7,596 bases of DNA, taken from positions 1 through 7,596 of the forward strand of contig NZ_CAKPTN010000080.1 of the NCBI RefSeq assembly GCF_934190855.1, in the 5' to 3' direction. Made by a program: the position numbers and the translations under genes. Below, piece by piece: positions 5,120 to 7,596 of this stretch. Within the stretch, counting starts at the first letter, position 1. Each line of letters opens with the position of its first letter. The notes beneath the pieces were generated by a model. That model was given only the letters and a program-made list of their open reading frames with translations. It had not been told where the DNA came from and did no database searches. This DNA comes from an uncultured Veillonella sp. Lineage in GTDB: Bacteria > Bacillota > Negativicutes > Veillonellales > Veillonellaceae.

Positions 5120-6399
5120 TTGAAAGCTTCATCAGCTACGGCTAATGTGCGTTCGATTTCACTGCTCTTATGGCAGATAGATACAAAGTTACTTTCATAA
5201 GGACTTGGCGCATAGTAAATACCATGGCTCAAGTTATGATGGAAGAACATTTTAAAGTGTTCTTCGTTGCAAGATGCTGCATCATCGAAGTTCTTAACTG
5301 GTTTATCAGTGAAGAAGATGGTGAACATGGAGCCTACCCGTTGTACTACTACAGGCACATTGTATTGAGCAGCCAAGCGTTCAAAGCCTTCACAAAGGGC
5401 AATGGTTGCGTCTTCAACTTGTTTAAAAATAGTTGGGTCTCTTTGCAAAATGGAAAGCGTTGCAAGACCAGAGGTTACGGCAATTGGATTACCGCTCAAT
5501 GTACCAGCTTGATAAATAGGACCAGCTGGTGCGATTTGATTCATAATCTCACGAGCACCGCCAAATACAGCAAGTGGCATACCACCACCGACGATTTTAC
5601 CAAGGCAAGTAAGATCTGGTTTAATATTATAACGTTTTTGAGCACCGCCGCTGCTAGCGCGGAAACCACACATAACTTCGTCAAAGATCAATAATGCACC
5701 GTGAGCCTTAGTTACTTCACGCAAGGTTTCAAGGAAGCCTGGTTCTGGAGGCACACAGCCCATGTTGCCTGCTACAGGTTCTACAATGATAGCCGCAATA
5801 GTGTCACCAATCTCGTCGAATAACTTGCGAACCGCATCAGAGTCATTGTACGGCAAAGTAATAGTGTTTTCTGCTACACCTTGAGGAACACCAGGGCTAT
5901 CTGGTACACCAAAGGTAGCAAGGCCAGAGCCAGCTTTTACCAAGAGCGCATCACTATGACCATGGTAACAGCCAACGAATTTCACAATGCGATCGCGACC
6001 AGTATAGCCACGAGCTACGCGCAAGGCACTCATAGTAGCCTCAGTACCAGAGTTAACGAGGCGGATAACCTCCATAGATGGCATGAAGGCTTGTACCTTT
6101 TTAGCCAATTCTGTTTCTAGTAAAGTAGGCGCACCGTAGCTTGTGCCGCGAGGAATCGCTTCTTGTAGGCTAGCAATAACCTCAGGGTTCGCATGGCCCA
6201 AAATCATAGGACCCCAGCTCAAGACATAATCAATGTATTCGTTGTTATCGATATCATAAATACGGCTGCCGCTAGCGCTGCTGATAAACGGAGGGTTAGA
6301 ACCTACACTGCGGTAGGAACGAACCGGACTGTTTACGCCACCTGGCATATAACGTTTAGCCTCTTCAAAGGCCTTTTCAGATTTACCGAGTTGGAACAT
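5092..6399 (-). CDS. hemL: Glutamate-1-semialdehyde 2,1-aminomutase
   Basis: This PLP enzyme converts glutamate-1-semialdehyde to 5-aminolevulinate, the last step of the C5 route into tetrapyrroles, in the cytoplasm. It has 435 residues, slightly longer than the usual 425-430. Visible family signatures are GGVNSPVR (20-27), SWGPMILGHA (61-70), NSGTEAT (116-122), and YHGH (145-148). Further signatures are the pyridine-binding FDEVMCGFR (239-247, Asp240), the Schiff-base lysine Lys268 in LGKIVGGGMP, and YQAGTLSGNP (296-305). The ATG at 6399 follows an AAGGAG ribosome site that overlaps the hemB stop, so it is translated as part of the hemD-hemB-hemL operon. The C-terminal two residues come from a 19-base tandem duplication. 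Catalytic residues are all present and nothing suggests loss of function. Confidence 0.98.
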   Translation of the reverse strand: MFQLGKSEKAFEEAKRYMPGGVNSPVRSYRSVGSNPPFISSASGSRIYDIDNNEYIDYVLSWGPMILGHANPEVIASLQEAIPRGTSYGAPTLLETELAKKVQAFMPSMEVIRLVNSGTEATMSALRVARGYTGRDRIVKFVGCYHGHSDALLVKAGSGLATFGVPDSPGVPQGVAENTITLPYNDSDAVRKLFDEIGDTIAAIIVEPVAGNMGCVPPEPGFLETLREVTKAHGALLIFDEVMCGFRASSGGAQKRYNIKPDLTCLGKIVGGGMPLAVFGGAREIMNQIAPAGPIYQAGTLSGNPIAVTSGLATLSILQRDPTIFKQVEDATIALCEGFERLAAQYNVPVVVQRVGSMFTIFFTDKPVKNFDDAASCNEEHFKMFFHHNLSHGIYYAPSPYESNFVSICHKSSEIERTLAVADEAFKKIGDTLKN

Positions 6400-6411
6400 G
6401 GTTTCTCCTTA
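6400..6411 (-). promoter_or_regulatory. Overlapping hemB stop / hemL Shine-Dalgarno
   Basis: On the minus strand the junction reads TAAGGAGAAACCATG. The hemB stop TAA forms the first bases of the AAGGAG ribosome site for hemL, with 9 bases between stop and start. This layout allows a terminating ribosome to reinitiate, so it suggests translational coupling of the two heme enzymes. Confidence 0.8.
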
Positions 6412-7383
6412 CTTTTGTAACCATTTAGCAATATCTATAGCATGGTACGTAATGATGATTTTAGCACCAGCGCGCTTCATGGAAAGCATTGTTTCCATAA
6501 CGAGGCGTTCTTCGTCGATAAGACCAGCCGCTGCAGCGGATTTAACCATTGCATATTCACCAGACACATTGTATACCGCCACAGGCAATTCATAGCGGTC
6601 ACGTGTTTCGCGAACGATATCCAAGTAGGACAATGCTGGTTTAATCATGATAATATCTGCACCTTCAGCGATATCCAGTTCGATTTCTCTGAAAGCTTCC
6701 AAACGATTAGCTGGATCCATTTGATAGGACTTGCGGTCCCCAAATTTAGGAGCGGAGTTAACAGCACCACGGAATGGACCGTAGTAAGCAGATGCATATT
6801 TTGCTGCATAGCTCATGATGGATACATTTGTATATCCAGCCGCATCAAGGGCTTCACGGATAGCACCTACACGGCCGTCCATCATGTCCGATGGAGCCAC
6901 CATATGGGCGCCTGCTTCCGCTTGGCTTACCGCTACTTTACAAAGTAATGGCAAGGTTTCATCATTTAAGATTTCATGATCATCAATCATGCCACAGTGA
7001 CCTGTAGAGGTATATTGGCACAAGCATACGTCAGAAACAACCAAGAGATTTGGCACTGCTGCACGGATGGCTTTAATAGCTTGTTGTACAGGTTGGGACA
7101 TATCCCACGCAGAGGAACCTTGTTCATCTTTATAGGTAGGAATACCAAAGATTTCTACACCGCGAACGCCAAGATCATACGCCTCTTGGGCTACTTTCAC
7201 AGCCTCATCAACAGATAAGTGATATTGACCTGGCAATGTGTCGATTTCATTTTTGATACCTTCACCAGGTACGATAAATAATGGATAAATTAAATCAGTT
7301 ACGTCGAGTGTCGTTTCGCGCACCAAATCACGCATTTCTGGACTGATACGCAAGCGGCGAGGACGATATGTTAAATCGTACAT
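6409..7383 (-). CDS. hemB: Porphobilinogen synthase (delta-aminolevulinic acid dehydratase)
   Basis: This enzyme condenses two 5-aminolevulinate molecules to porphobilinogen in the cytoplasm and is usually an octamer. It has 324 residues, the normal bacterial length. The first residues, YRPRRLR, match the family start. A zinc-type cysteine cluster is present, DVCLCQYTSTGHCG (Cys120, Cys122, Cys130), so it belongs to the zinc-dependent rather than the Asp-rich magnesium class. The two active-site lysines are Lys195 (SYAAKYAS) and Lys248 (MIKPALSY). YGPFRGAVNSAPKFGDRKSYQMDPANR (201-227) and VAVYNVSGEYAM (268-279) are other hallmark segments. The ATG at 7383 has AGGAGG four to five bases upstream, built from the hemD stop. 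It sits between hemD and hemL in one operon, and its product is two pathway steps before the hemD-encoded reaction. Confidence 0.98.
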   Translation of the reverse strand: MYDLTYRPRRLRISPEMRDLVRETTLDVTDLIYPLFIVPGEGIKNEIDTLPGQYHLSVDEAVKVAQEAYDLGVRGVEIFGIPTYKDEQGSSAWDMSQPVQQAIKAIRAAVPNLLVVSDVCLCQYTSTGHCGMIDDHEILNDETLPLLCKVAVSQAEAGAHMVAPSDMMDGRVGAIREALDAAGYTNVSIMSYAAKYASAYYGPFRGAVNSAPKFGDRKSYQMDPANRLEAFREIELDIAEGADIIMIKPALSYLDIVRETRDRYELPVAVYNVSGEYAMVKSAAAAGLIDEERLVMETMLSMKRAGAKIIITYHAIDIAKWLQK

Positions 7384-7395
7384 GTAATCCTCCTA
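7384..7395 (-). promoter_or_regulatory. Overlapping hemD stop / hemB Shine-Dalgarno
   Basis: On the minus strand the junction reads TAGGAGGATTACATG. The stop of the upstream hemD gene lies inside the AGGAGG ribosome site of hemB, again with 9 bases between stop and start. The hemB-hemL junction has the same design and spacing, which suggests coupled translation along the operon. Confidence 0.8.
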
Positions 7396-7596
7396 AATGT
7401 CCTTTATAATAGCATTTACTAAGCCATCAGTTGTATATACATCGCTGATAACAGCTGGTTTAAGACCTGCACTCATAGCTGTAGCAGCCGTAATTGGACC
7501 GATACAAGCCACTTTAGTTTTGCCTAATAGGTCTAATGCATTATCACCCAATAATTGGATTGTATTCGTTACAGTAGAAGAGCTTGTAAAAGTAAT
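7393..7596 (-). CDS. hemD: Uroporphyrinogen-III synthase, C-terminal fragment
   Basis: The last 67 codons of a gene that enters the window from the right. HemD closes the linear tetrapyrrole hydroxymethylbilane into uroporphyrinogen III, the branch point for heme, siroheme and cobalamin. Family features visible are TSSSTV at residues 4-9 of the fragment, KVACIGPITAATA (about 28-40), and the C-terminal VYTTDGLVNAI pattern (TSSS, IGP.TA.TA and YT.DGLV are typical). In many Firmicutes HemD is fused behind a CobA/SUMT methyltransferase; whether that is so here cannot be seen because the N-terminal part lies outside. It is the upstream neighbour of hemB, and its stop overlaps the hemB ribosome site. 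Confidence 0.9.
   Translation of the reverse strand: MTFTSSSTVTNTIQLLGDNALDLLGKTKVACIGPITAATAMSAGLKPAVISDVYTTDGLVNAIIKDI

Noticed and set aside
5170..7218. Several plus-strand open frames opposite hemL and hemB
   Set aside because: They are antisense to two enzymes with all catalytic motifs, lack ribosome sites, and their sequences are Cys/His/Trp-rich nonsense typical of antisense frames.
1..7596. CRISPR array, tRNA/rRNA gene, insertion sequence or attachment site
   Set aside because: No regularly spaced repeats, cloverleaf-like sequence, transposase motif or flanking terminal repeats were seen on either strand.

Overview
The window looks like a Veillonella-type diderm Firmicute (Negativicutes). 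Low-GC, Firmicute-style genes with strong AGGAG ribosome sites sit beside an outer-membrane two-partner secretion (TPS) pair, which requires an outer membrane. The genus is inferred from protein style and gene content, not from a search. Every gene lies on the minus strand, so transcription runs from high to low coordinates.

Layout in transcription order. (1) 7596-5092: a conserved tetrapyrrole block. It holds the 3' end of hemD (uroporphyrinogen-III synthase), then hemB (porphobilinogen synthase), then hemL (glutamate-1-semialdehyde aminomutase). At both junctions the upstream stop codon is built into the Shine-Dalgarno of the next gene. HemL makes 5-aminolevulinate, HemB condenses two of these to porphobilinogen, and HemD acts further down the pathway. 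(2) 5029-4568: a small XRE/Cro-type helix-turn-helix regulator. Its upstream region carries three copies of GATACAT, and a long hairpin follows the gene. (3) 4266-2230: a compact, very AT-rich cassette of four small genes. Each encodes a protein of about 142-165 residues with one N-terminal membrane helix and a probably extracytoplasmic C-terminal domain. The cassette has its own TATAAT promoter and ends in a good intrinsic terminator. I recognise none of the four families. Genes 1 and 3 appear to be diverged paralogues. (4) 1918-1: tpsB, encoding an FhaC/ShlB-type outer-membrane transporter, then the signal peptide and first residues of tpsA, the large secreted exoprotein that runs off the window.

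The heme genes act in a core pathway. The regulator, small-protein cassette and TPS pair look like an accessory surface module beside it. The promoters of the cassette and of tpsB share a 14-base core around the -10 box, which hints at related expression. The most interesting candidate for something undescribed is the four-gene membrane-protein cassette. It could be a set of immunity proteins linked to a TPS/CDI-like toxin, or accessory envelope proteins for the TPS exoprotein. Nothing in the window proves either.
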